Part shown: piece after piece, positions 55,200-62,940 of the stretch
Position numbering within the stretch: position 1 is the first letter of the stretch
Layout: every line of letters begins with the position of its first letter
Notes under the pieces: model-generated
Told to the model about the DNA's origin: nothing
Seen by the model: the letters and a program-made list of their open reading frames with translations, nothing else
Databases searched by the model: none
Translations under genes and position numbers: made by a program
Assembly (NCBI RefSeq): GCF_900110435.1
Contig: NZ_FODT01000015.1
Coordinates: 62,001 to 126,000 of the forward strand
Direction of reading: 5' to 3'
DNA from: Rhodopseudomonas pseudopalustris
GTDB taxonomy: Bacteria > Pseudomonadota > Alphaproteobacteria > Rhizobiales > Xanthobacteraceae
Length of the DNA: 64,000 nucleotides

Positions 55200-56693
55200 A
55201 TGAACGCGCATGCAGCCGGCCTCCGCAGATCCTCGCCGGAGACCCTTAGCGCGGAAAAATTCGCGCGCACCTACCGGGAGGGAAAGGTGCCCGCCGTGAC
55301 ACGCACGGCCGCGCTTCAGGTCGCCAAGCGCGCGGCGGCCGCGATGGGACTGAAAGCCGCGAAACTCGCGCTGATCGACCAGCTCTTCGGGGCGTCGAAG
55401 CCGGCTGACTGGCGCACGCCCGGCCAGCCGCCCATCATCTGGCCGTCCAATGCCCGACTCGCGCGGAGCCTGGGCCTCAGCGTCTCCACCATGAAGCACC
55501 ACCTGAAAGGCCTCGTGGAGGCCGGCCTGGTCTCCTACAGCGACCATCCGACTTATCAGCGCCGCGGCCGCCGCGACGCCGAGGGCAACATCGTGGAGGC
55601 CTACGGCATCGACCTGTCCCCGATCGCGACACGGTTCGCAGAGCTGCACGACCTGGCGGAGGCCGCGGACTATGAGGCTCGCGAACGGCGGCGCCTGTCG
55701 TATCGGCGCACGGTCCTGCGCAAGGAGATCCAGTCGCTGATCATCAGCGCCGTCGAGCAGCGCCTTGCCGGACCGTGGGGCCAGCTCCAGGCCCGGCTCG
55801 ATGTTCTGCGGGAGCATCGCGCGGTCGATCTTGATGACCTGCGGGTGCAAGTCGAGGCACTGGACGTGCTGCGTGAGGAGGTCGAGAGCCTCTATGGCAA
55901 AGGATTCGAGGATAGAAATTTCAACGCCACGGTATCGAAATTTCGGCCCGTACAAACTACAGCCGAACCTTCAGATTCTGAATCTAGTAAGAGTGAATCG
56001 AGTCGCGCTAACGCGCGACAACTCAATCCCTTAGCGGCCTTCGGCCTTTCAACCGAAAAGAAGTCTGACGAAGTCGCCGCGTCCCTGCAACCGTCGAGAT
56101 CGGCGGCCGACATGCTCAAAGATGACGCCCAGATGATCTCGCTGCCGCTGGTGCAGGCCGCCTGTCCGGCTGTTTGCGACTATGCGCCAGACGCCTTCGC
56201 CAATTGGCGGGAATTCCGGGCCTCCGGCCACGTGCTCTGCGCCGCCGCTGGCATCAACCCGCAGGTCTTGCAGGAGGCTCAGGCGATCCTCGGGCCTGAT
56301 CTTGCCGCTTCAGCGCTCGCGATCACGGTTCAACGTTCGAACACCGGCGCCGTGGCCAAACCGGGCGCCTATTTGCGGCGGCTCGTCCAGCGGGGGAGGG
56401 ACGGCGAACTGCATCTCAGCCGCTCGTTGTTCGCCCTCGCAAAGGCCGGCGAACCAGAAAGCGCGGCACATGCACCGGCAGCGATCGTCACGGAGACCTT
56501 CCCGGCGCACGGCTCGATTAGTTACGGCCCGTGGGCGGCGATTGTTCGCGAGCATGCGCCAAAACCGACTCCGGACGTCGATAGCGTCGCCAATGCGTTC
56601 AGGCGCTGGGCGACGGAGAAAAGCATCGACCTGACGGCCCCGAACATCGAGCGTGTGTTCGCTGGATTCTGCCGGAAATGGAGGATGAATTGA
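55200..56693 (+). CDS. repC: Replication initiator RepC
   Basis: The 497-residue initiator is longer than typical RepC (about 400-440). Family parts are seen: KLALIDQLFGASKPADW, WPSNARLARSLGLSVSTMKHHL (HTH), YRRTVLRKEIQSLI, and a C-terminal region with INPQVLQEAQAILGPDLAAS and PGAYLRRLVQRGRDGEL. RepC starts replication at an origin inside its own gene. ATG 55200 follows GGGGAGG. It converges on the PCMT-like gene. Confidence 0.93.
   Translation: MNAHAAGLRRSSPETLSAEKFARTYREGKVPAVTRTAALQVAKRAAAAMGLKAAKLALIDQLFGASKPADWRTPGQPPIIWPSNARLARSLGLSVSTMKHHLKGLVEAGLVSYSDHPTYQRRGRRDAEGNIVEAYGIDLSPIATRFAELHDLAEAADYEARERRRLSYRRTVLRKEIQSLIISAVEQRLAGPWGQLQARLDVLREHRAVDLDDLRVQVEALDVLREEVESLYGKGFEDRNFNATVSKFRPVQTTAEPSDSESSKSESSRANARQLNPLAAFGLSTEKKSDEVAASLQPSRSAADMLKDDAQMISLPLVQAACPAVCDYAPDAFANWREFRASGHVLCAAAGINPQVLQEAQAILGPDLAASALAITVQRSNTGAVAKPGAYLRRLVQRGRDGELHLSRSLFALAKAGEPESAAHAPAAIVTETFPAHGSISYGPWAAIVREHAPKPTPDVDSVANAFRRWATEKSIDLTAPNIERVFAGFCRKWRMN
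55905..56000. other. oriV: Candidate oriV inside repC
   Basis: A locally A/T-richer stretch in the middle of repC has two GAAATTTC palindromes (55915-55922, 55937-55944) and AGATTC-T-GAATCT (55973-55985). In repABC plasmids the origin lies inside repC in an A/T-rich part. This is positional inference. Confidence 0.4.
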
Positions 56694-56782
56694 TGCCAGC
56701 GTCAGAGGCCGGCATGCAGGGAATGGCCAGCGAATTCTTCTGCGGGACGCTTCGGCGTCGGCGCGCACCCGGGCGGCGACGC

Positions 56783-57706
56783 TTAGTCTGCGATTTCGTC
56801 GGTGCTGAGCGCCCAGTCGTCGGCGGCGAACCAGCATCGATCGGGCATGGCAGCGCGTTTCCAGATCAGGCTTCGCACCGTGTCGAGACCGCCATCGGAA
56901 AACGCCTTGGCCAGGGCCTCCGCTTCGGCTTCGTCGCCGACGGCGAGATCGCCTTCGGCACAGACAAAATGCGCCGTACTGACGGGGTGAACCGCATACC
57001 CTTTTGGCCGACGCTCGACAGCCAATGCCGCGCCGCCGTTGCTGTGGCGGCCTCCCATGCCCTCTCGTTGAGGGCCGGGACCTCCGAGCCAGAACACCAG
57101 CCGTCCCCCTGGCGCGAGATTTTCGATCCAGCGATCGGCCGGGCGGATCACGCCAAAATTGACGTAGACGCCGTTCGCGGGCGCCTGAGGCCAAGCCGCG
57201 CCGTCGCCGCAAATCACCGTGACGTTCGGACGATCCGCAAGGAAGCGAGCCGCCTGATCGGCCAGCGTTGCATCGAATTCGATCGCCGTGACCTGACCTG
57301 TCGGACCGACGAGCTCACTCAAAATCGCGCTGTAGTAGCCGGTGCCGGCGCCGACATGGACGATGCGGTCGCCCGGTTTGACAGCCAGAGCCTGAAGCAG
57401 CTTGGCATGCAACGACGGGCTGCCGTTGTTCACGCCGCGTGCCGGGTCGAGTGCGAACAGGATATCCTGATAGGCGACGACCGGATCGGCCGAGGCAAGC
57501 GATCGATACCCGCCAAATGGCGAAAGGATCGTCCAGGGCGGGTCGCCGAGGAATCTTTCGCGTGGGACGGCGGTGAACGCTGCCTCGATGCGACCATCCT
57601 CGACGCCGAGCAGCGCCAGCATCTGGCGGGCATAGGCGCGGCGCACGATCGCCAGTTCGTCGGCTGAGAAATTTTGGTCCAGGGGCGGGGAGGGGAGAGA
57701 TGTCAC
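56783..57706 (-). CDS. Protein-L-isoaspartate methyltransferase-like (PCMT family)
   Basis: The 307-residue SAM-dependent methyltransferase has the PCMT pattern: RRAYARQMLALLG start, VPRERFL, DRIVHVGAGTGYYSAILSEL (SAM motif I), VTAIEFDATLADQAARFL and NVTVICGDGA. PCMTs repair isoaspartyl residues, but a C-terminal extension and the plasmid setting leave another substrate possible. The GTG start at 57706 overlaps the integrase stop (GTGA), so the two are cotranscribed. Confidence 0.82.
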   Translation of the reverse strand: MTSLPSPPLDQNFSADELAIVRRAYARQMLALLGVEDGRIEAAFTAVPRERFLGDPPWTILSPFGGYRSLASADPVVAYQDILFALDPARGVNNGSPSLHAKLLQALAVKPGDRIVHVGAGTGYYSAILSELVGPTGQVTAIEFDATLADQAARFLADRPNVTVICGDGAAWPQAPANGVYVNFGVIRPADRWIENLAPGGRLVFWLGGPGPQREGMGGRHSNGGAALAVERRPKGYAVHPVSTAHFVCAEGDLAVGDEAEAEALAKAFSDGGLDTVRSLIWKRAAMPDRCWFAADDWALSTDEIAD

Positions 57707-58842
57707 AGGCCGGCAGCCTTCGTCAGATTCACCCGGAATCGGTCGCGCCGGCGCTGATAGCCGCGGGTCTGCTCGGCGCTCGCATGGCCAAGCTGCTTCT
57801 GGACGTAGCGCTCGTCGACCTCAGCCGAGCTGGCAAGGCCAGCGCGCAGGGAATGTCCGGCAAATTTCCCTTCCCGGTCGCCTTCGGGCAGATCGGCGCG
57901 CACGCCGGCGGCGAGGGCGGCCGCTTTGACCAACCGCGCCACCTGTTTGTCGGTCAACCGGTCCGGTCCGACGTCTTTTCCGCCCTCTCGGACCCGCCGG
58001 AACAGCGGGCCGTGGCCGATCCGGGCGAGCTTGAGCCAGGTTTGCAGGGCGACGACAGGGCAGGTGGCGTCGGAGGATCCCCGGCCGATCTCGACCTCGC
58101 GCCAGCCGGTCTTGCCGCGCAGGGTGACGGCCATGCCGTCCTTGAGGATCTCGATCCAGCCGCTGCCGTCTTCGGTCTGCTCGGGCCCAACATCGAGGCC
58201 GACGACCTCGGAGCGGCGCAGTCCGCCGGCGAAGCCGACCAGCAGCATGGCGCGGTCGCGCAGGCCCCGCAGGGCGCCGCGATCGAACGTTTCGAGCATG
58301 GCGATGACGTCCTCGGGCAGGACGGCTTCCTTCTTGACCGGCGGCCGGCCGTGGGTGCGGCGAATGCCAGCGAGCACGGTCGCGACATGCCGGTCCTGGC
58401 GGTCGAAAACGAGGCCACGCTGGCGGAACTGCCAGCTCAGCGCCGACAGCCGCCGCTCGATCGTCGACACGGCGTCGGGCTTCGGCCCGGCCTTCCCGGC
58501 AGCGCAGGCGGTGATGTAGAGCCCGATGGTCTGGACGTCCGGGGGGAGGGGATCGAGCGCCTGCCGCCGGCACCAGGCCGTGTAGTGCCGCCAGTCCGCC
58601 CCATAGGCGCGGCGGGTGTTCTCAGCGCTGGACGCACGGAAGTAGTCGCGCGCCCGATCGGCGAGCGGCTCCAGATGCGCCGGCAGGCCGGTTGTGACGT
58701 CCGGAAGAGGGGAGGGGAGGCCGCCCGGCGCCTCGGCCGGCTTCTCTCCGGTCGACGAAGCGACACCCGGCGCCGGGCTCTCCGGCGGCGCGGGGTCGTC
58801 CTGGGCGTCGAATGCGGGGTCGCGCGGGGCGTCAGGGCTCAT
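57703..58842 (-). CDS. Tyrosine recombinase/integrase
   Basis: The product of about 379 residues has a SAM-like core-binding domain (about 60-150). The catalytic domain follows, with the first Arg in LVGFAGGLRRSEVVGL, HSLRAGLAS (H-x-x-R), GHASAEQT (His) and nucleophile Tyr in TRGYQRRRDRF. The family does site-specific recombination, for example integration or plasmid dimer resolution. The N-terminus is Pro/Ala-rich. ATG 58842 is preferred; an ATG at 58881 lies inside the palindrome at 58864-58890. It is cotranscribed with the PCMT-like gene. Confidence 0.9.
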   Translation of the reverse strand: MSPDAPRDPAFDAQDDPAPPESPAPGVASSTGEKPAEAPGGLPSPLPDVTTGLPAHLEPLADRARDYFRASSAENTRRAYGADWRHYTAWCRRQALDPLPPDVQTIGLYITACAAGKAGPKPDAVSTIERRLSALSWQFRQRGLVFDRQDRHVATVLAGIRRTHGRPPVKKEAVLPEDVIAMLETFDRGALRGLRDRAMLLVGFAGGLRRSEVVGLDVGPEQTEDGSGWIEILKDGMAVTLRGKTGWREVEIGRGSSDATCPVVALQTWLKLARIGHGPLFRRVREGGKDVGPDRLTDKQVARLVKAAALAAGVRADLPEGDREGKFAGHSLRAGLASSAEVDERYVQKQLGHASAEQTRGYQRRRDRFRVNLTKAAGL

Positions 58843-58863
58843 TTCGCTATATATCGCCGAAAA

Positions 58864-58890
58864 CGTCCGATAATGCAACATTATCGGACG
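58864..58890. repeat. Perfect inverted repeat, 12-bp arms, before the integrase
   Basis: CGTCCGATAATG - CAA - CATTATCGGACG, in the leader of the integrase gene, between it and the divergent DUF1403 gene. It could be a recombination core or an operator. Confidence 0.75.
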
Positions 58891-58966
58891 TAGTTAATTG
58901 CCGACAGGCGCGGCGGTTTGGAGCGATGAGCGTTGCCAAAAGCGCCGCGCTGAATCATGCTCCGGC

Positions 58967-59911
58967 ATGCCCTCGCGCGCGCGAATCTTCCCCGAACCCC
59001 TGCCGACCTTCGCGCCGGCGCCGTCCTGGCTGCGGCGGCGCGCCCCGCCCGAAACCGTGACGGAAGCGGTGTTTTACGCCGGCGCGGCGCTGGCGGCGCT
59101 GCATCCGATCGCCCGCGACGAGCACAAGCTCGGCCTCCTGTGGCGCCAGCGCCTTGCGCTCTCGTGCGCCGCGGCGCTCGCGCGTCAGGGCGGGCGCACG
59201 GAAGACGAAGCGACGCTGCGCGATCACTGGTATTTGCGGAAGCCCGGCGACGACCCCGGGCCGGGCGGCCGCATCCTCGACGCCTGGCGCCGGCTCGGCG
59301 AAGGGGCGACGAGCGACGAGAAGGAATGGATCTGGGCCGTGGCGCCCTCGCTCGGCCATGGGCTCAACTCGCTGCCAATCGAGATCGTCGAGCTCGCCGG
59401 CCGCCACACCGACCGGCAGCACGCCATGCCAGTGCTCGCCGCCGCCGAGATCATCGCGGCGAGCGGACGTGTCCTTCCGGACGAGGGGCTGCTGCCGCTG
59501 TGGCTCGCCGACGCGGTTCTTGCCCACCAGCTTCGCTGGCCGGCGCCGGTGCCGCTGCTCGCGGCGCATCTGTCACGCGGCGCGCTGCGCAAGACGCCGC
59601 AGCACCTCGAGGGTGAGACCGTGTTCATGAGCGCGCTCTGCACGGCCTATGCGACGGCGGCCGTCGCGGCAATCGACCTCTACAACGATCTCGCCCGCCG
59701 GGCGACGCGCCTGCTCGCGGTCGCGCCGAAGCTGCGCGGCAAGGACGCCGATTTCACCGTGTCCGTGCTGTTGAGCGAGGACGCCCAGGCGGCCGAGCAG
59801 GGCAAATCGGCGAGCGACCGATCCAGCCGACGTCTGTTCGAGCGCCTGGTATCGCTCGGCGTGGTGCGCGAGCTCACCGGCCGTTCCACTTTCCGATTGT
59901 ACGGACTCTGA
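58967..59911 (+). CDS. DUF1403 family protein
   Basis: The 314-residue protein matches the DUF1403 family seen on rhizobial plasmids (ETVTEAVFYAGAALAALHPI; LWRQRLALSCAAALARQGGR; DHWYLRKPGDDPGPGGRIL). It is largely helical, with no known reaction. ATG 58967 is chosen because homology starts there; upstream codons look non-coding. It lies 2 bases before scpB, a pairing known on such plasmids. Confidence 0.8.
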   Translation: MPSRARIFPEPLPTFAPAPSWLRRRAPPETVTEAVFYAGAALAALHPIARDEHKLGLLWRQRLALSCAAALARQGGRTEDEATLRDHWYLRKPGDDPGPGGRILDAWRRLGEGATSDEKEWIWAVAPSLGHGLNSLPIEIVELAGRHTDRQHAMPVLAAAEIIAASGRVLPDEGLLPLWLADAVLAHQLRWPAPVPLLAAHLSRGALRKTPQHLEGETVFMSALCTAYATAAVAAIDLYNDLARRATRLLAVAPKLRGKDADFTVSVLLSEDAQAAEQGKSASDRSSRRLFERLVSLGVVRELTGRSTFRLYGL

Positions 59912-59913
59912 CG

Positions 59914-60615
59914 ATGGGCCGGCGCGCGCGACAAAAGGAAGGCCTCGACGTCGAGCTCGCCGACTTGCCGCCGGAGTTGCGCTGGCGCGAATGGATGGGC
60001 CGCGTCGAGGCCGTCATCTTCGCCTCGCCCGAGCCGGTCACGCGCGAGGTCGTGGCGCGGGTCGTCGGTCGGGAGTGCAATATCGACCTGATCATCGACG
60101 ACATCCGCGACGAGCTGCGCGGCCGTCCCTATGAGTTGGTCGCCGTCGCCGGCGGCTGGCAGCACCGCACCCGCAAGGTGTTCGCCACGGCGATCCGGAC
60201 CGCGACCGGGCTGGGCGATCAGGTCCGCCCGCTCTCCCAGCACGAGAACCTGATCCTGATGTGTATCGCCTATTACCAGCCGATCACCCGCGGCGAGCTC
60301 GGCCAGTTCTTCGGCAAGGAGGTCAGCCGCGATCTGATCGGCCACCTGCGCGGTCTTGGGTTCATTGCGTCCGGCCCGCGCGCACCGCAGCCTGGCGCGC
60401 CCTACACTTATGTGACCACCAACGGCTTCCTGTCGCACTTCGGCTTCAACACGTTGCGCGACCTGCCGGACATGGAGATGCTCGAGGACGCCGGTCTGCT
60501 CAGCAAAGACAAGCTACTGGCGGGGGAATTCCCAATCGCTCGTTCAATGGAAGATGATCCTGAACACGATGGAGCGCTGGTCCCCCCATCGGAGGATGAA
60601 GAGCCATGGCGTTAG
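59914..60615 (+). CDS. scpB: ScpB-like segregation and condensation protein
   Basis: The 233-residue winged-helix protein fits ScpB (RVEAVIFASPEPVTREVVARVVG; HENLILMCIAYYQPITRGELGQFFG; LRGLGFIASGPRAPQPGAPYTY). ScpB binds kleisin ScpA in the SMC complex that compacts chromosomes. No scpA or smc lies in the window, so it may use the host SMC or act differently. It overlaps the next gene by 10 bases. Confidence 0.88.
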   Translation: MGRRARQKEGLDVELADLPPELRWREWMGRVEAVIFASPEPVTREVVARVVGRECNIDLIIDDIRDELRGRPYELVAVAGGWQHRTRKVFATAIRTATGLGDQVRPLSQHENLILMCIAYYQPITRGELGQFFGKEVSRDLIGHLRGLGFIASGPRAPQPGAPYTYVTTNGFLSHFGFNTLRDLPDMEMLEDAGLLSKDKLLAGEFPIARSMEDDPEHDGALVPPSEDEEPWR

Positions 60616-62123
60616 GCGGAAAAGCGGAGATCGAAGCTGTCATCCGGATTCCAAACATAGAGGCCCTCGCCGATGATGAGCTCGCCGAGGTCGCGCATAT
60701 GCGCGACGGACGATGGAGCGCCCAGACGCGAGCATTGCTGGAGAGGTTCGGGACAACGAAACTGGACTTGAACAGCGGGTGGGCATCGACTTGGACGCTA
60801 TGGAGCTGTCCTTGCTGCCAGCGCGAGAAGCTGCAGATCGCGCGGATAAGTTCCGGCGGCGTTCTACTCTGCCGCCTGGAATACCATCACGATCATATCG
60901 GCGATCTCGCCAAGCGGATCTTCCGCGAGCGCAATCCACGAAGTGGGGAGCGAGACATCAACATCCAAGTCAGTCGCGCGAAGGATGCCCTTATGCCTTT
61001 GATCGAGCGCTTCGAGTCGACGCAAATCTGCATCGACTGCAACCTAGCGGAAGGGCGCGCAAAACTCGAACTCACGGGGGAGATAGACGCAAACTTCACT
61101 TTTGCGCCTTCCGAAATCGCGAGCTTCATTACGGTCGCCGAAAACCGCACGCACGAAATCGACGTCGAGAAAGCCCGGACTGCCTGGCTGGCGGCGAAGG
61201 ACGACTTTGCCGATCGTATCGACTTCGCCACGCGCATGGCGCAGCGCATCGCAAGCGGACGGCATCGCCGCGAGGTCGCCCCTGGCCAGCGGCTTCTCGG
61301 TCCCATTCAGGAACGCGACGTCGTCTACCGGCTGTTCGCGGCCGCCGTCCCTCCCGGCTATCGGCATCGCTTGGGCGCGCTTATCGAGGCGCGATCCGTT
61401 TGCAATGACAGTGCCGGTCAGTCCCTAAAGCCGAAGCGCAAGGCCGTCGTCCGCCCGCCAACCGACAGCGAGTTCGCTGCTGTCGAAGCCGCTCAGGGCG
61501 AAACAAAGACATGGAACCACGCGGGGCCGGATTGGCTGTGCCCCTGCTGCGATCGATCGAAGCGCGAGATCTGCCGAAAATCGAACCGCGGAAAATGGAC
61601 CGCTCGTATTCACCGAGTTGTCGAATACGTTCCCGAGGACGACGAAGAGAGTCTAGCAAGACGGCGCCTCGATGCGGCGAGCCAGATCATTATCGGCTCG
61701 TACCGAAGCGTTCTCATCTGTCATGACTGCCGCAACGTGAGCGCCGAGCTTCAACGACGCCGGGCTGGCCTCTCGGAGCAAAGTCTGACGCTCGATAACC
61801 TGCGCGAACTCGTCGAAGGTGCCGTACCGCATTCGCCCCATGAGATCGATTTCGAGCGAGCCGCGGCGATCGCAGTCGCCAACGCACCACTGATGGAGGC
61901 GATCGACGACTTCGCGGACCATCGCACCCGCGCCTTTGAAGTTCTTGCCGATATCAGGCAGATGACGAAGATCATGGGCTGGTCGTCTCGAAAGGCTCGA
62001 GAGATCGTCGGTTATGAAATCGCCAAGGCAAAAGGCTGGGAGCTGGAGGAAGGTGACGACCACGCAGATTGGTTGCTCGCAGAGGCGCGGCGATTGCTTG
62101 CTATCGACGAGGCAAAGCAATGA
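60606..62123 (+). CDS. Protein with two HNH-like treble-clef zinc units
   Basis: The 505-residue protein has two similar zinc units. Unit 1 has CPCC (68-71), EYHHDHIGDL (H94, H95, D96, H97) and CIDCN (142-146), the layout of an HNH nuclease. Unit 2 has CPCC (312-315), IHRVVEYV (336) and CHDCRN (372-377) but lacks the second His pair, so may be inactive. The rest is helical. I know no named family. It is followed by an AbiGi-like and an AAA gene, suggesting a defence or toxin role; this is inference. Confidence 0.6.
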   Translation: MALGGKAEIEAVIRIPNIEALADDELAEVAHMRDGRWSAQTRALLERFGTTKLDLNSGWASTWTLWSCPCCQREKLQIARISSGGVLLCRLEYHHDHIGDLAKRIFRERNPRSGERDINIQVSRAKDALMPLIERFESTQICIDCNLAEGRAKLELTGEIDANFTFAPSEIASFITVAENRTHEIDVEKARTAWLAAKDDFADRIDFATRMAQRIASGRHRREVAPGQRLLGPIQERDVVYRLFAAAVPPGYRHRLGALIEARSVCNDSAGQSLKPKRKAVVRPPTDSEFAAVEAAQGETKTWNHAGPDWLCPCCDRSKREICRKSNRGKWTARIHRVVEYVPEDDEESLARRRLDAASQIIIGSYRSVLICHDCRNVSAELQRRRAGLSEQSLTLDNLRELVEGAVPHSPHEIDFERAAAIAVANAPLMEAIDDFADHRTRAFEVLADIRQMTKIMGWSSRKAREIVGYEIAKAKGWELEEGDDHADWLLAEARRLLAIDEAKQ

Positions 62124-62174
62124 CCCGGCCGAGATTGCTGCGACGATCAACGCTCTCCGCCGTAAAGTGCAAAC

Positions 62175-62846
62175 ATGGGTGACCGTTTGCGCCACCATTT
62201 CGAAGAGAAGATCGCCGCCATGCCGCTTCCTGCTTTCGACGAATTGCCATTCAATGCGCGGCCTGACCTGACGCCGTATCTTCTTCATTTGACCAAGAAC
62301 ACGAAGCCTGAAGACGAATTCTCCGCCTACGACAACCTGGTCAGCATTCTGAAGACAGGCAAAATCTGGGGCAGTAGCTCCAAGAAGGGATTCATCAAGG
62401 GGCCGAGCAAGGCAGCTTGCTTCATGGACGTGCCCTTCGCCTCGCTCAAATACGTCCTCACACCGGAGAATTCCGATCCGCAATCTCCACGCTACGAACC
62501 ATACGGAATCGCAGTCACGAAGCGGTACGCCTATGGCGAGGGCTGCCGTCCGGTCCTCTATCTCTCGGATTCCGAAACCAGGGAGCTGAAAGTCCCCCAC
62601 AGCGAACTCTGGCGTGTTGTTCGTCTCGAGGTAAGCAAGAAGGGCTGGATCAGTTGGCTGCATGAACGAGAGTGGCGCTGCAAAGGTGACTTCAAGCTTC
62701 CCTCAACAGTTCAGGCCGCGTTCGTGCGCAATACGCGGGAGGCCGAGAGCTTGATGAAGGCTATCACCAACTCAAAATCGGAGTTCAAATGCCGGCCGCG
62801 CGCCGTCGTTCCGCTGACGGTCATGTGCCAAGGTCTTCTGGCCTGA
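62175..62846 (+). CDS. AbiGi-like abortive infection family protein
   Basis: The 223-residue protein has the layout of AbiGi-like proteins: LLHLTKNT near the start, DNLVSILKTGKIWGS (a SIL-x-x-G element), ACFMDVPFASL (CF-D-P), EPYGIAVTKRYAYGEGCRPVLYL (YGI-x-x-x-K, then PVLYL), and a C-terminal LHEREWRC. The match is by pattern only. Such proteins are linked to phage abortive infection. It starts 51 bases after the double-HNH-like gene. Confidence 0.5.
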   Translation: MGDRLRHHFEEKIAAMPLPAFDELPFNARPDLTPYLLHLTKNTKPEDEFSAYDNLVSILKTGKIWGSSSKKGFIKGPSKAACFMDVPFASLKYVLTPENSDPQSPRYEPYGIAVTKRYAYGEGCRPVLYLSDSETRELKVPHSELWRVVRLEVSKKGWISWLHEREWRCKGDFKLPSTVQAAFVRNTREAESLMKAITNSKSEFKCRPRAVVPLTVMCQGLLA

Positions 62847-62940
62847 TGAGGACCGACAGACGCTTGACGGGTTCCGTTCGTTCGCGTCGTGTGATCCGGA
62901 ATAGCTCGCCCGCCGCCCGCGACACGCGATGTCCTGCTCT

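Noticed and set aside
57700-58893. A 397-codon plus-strand open frame opposite the tyrosine recombinase
   Set aside because: The minus-strand frame has all the recombinase motifs; the plus frame has no family pattern.
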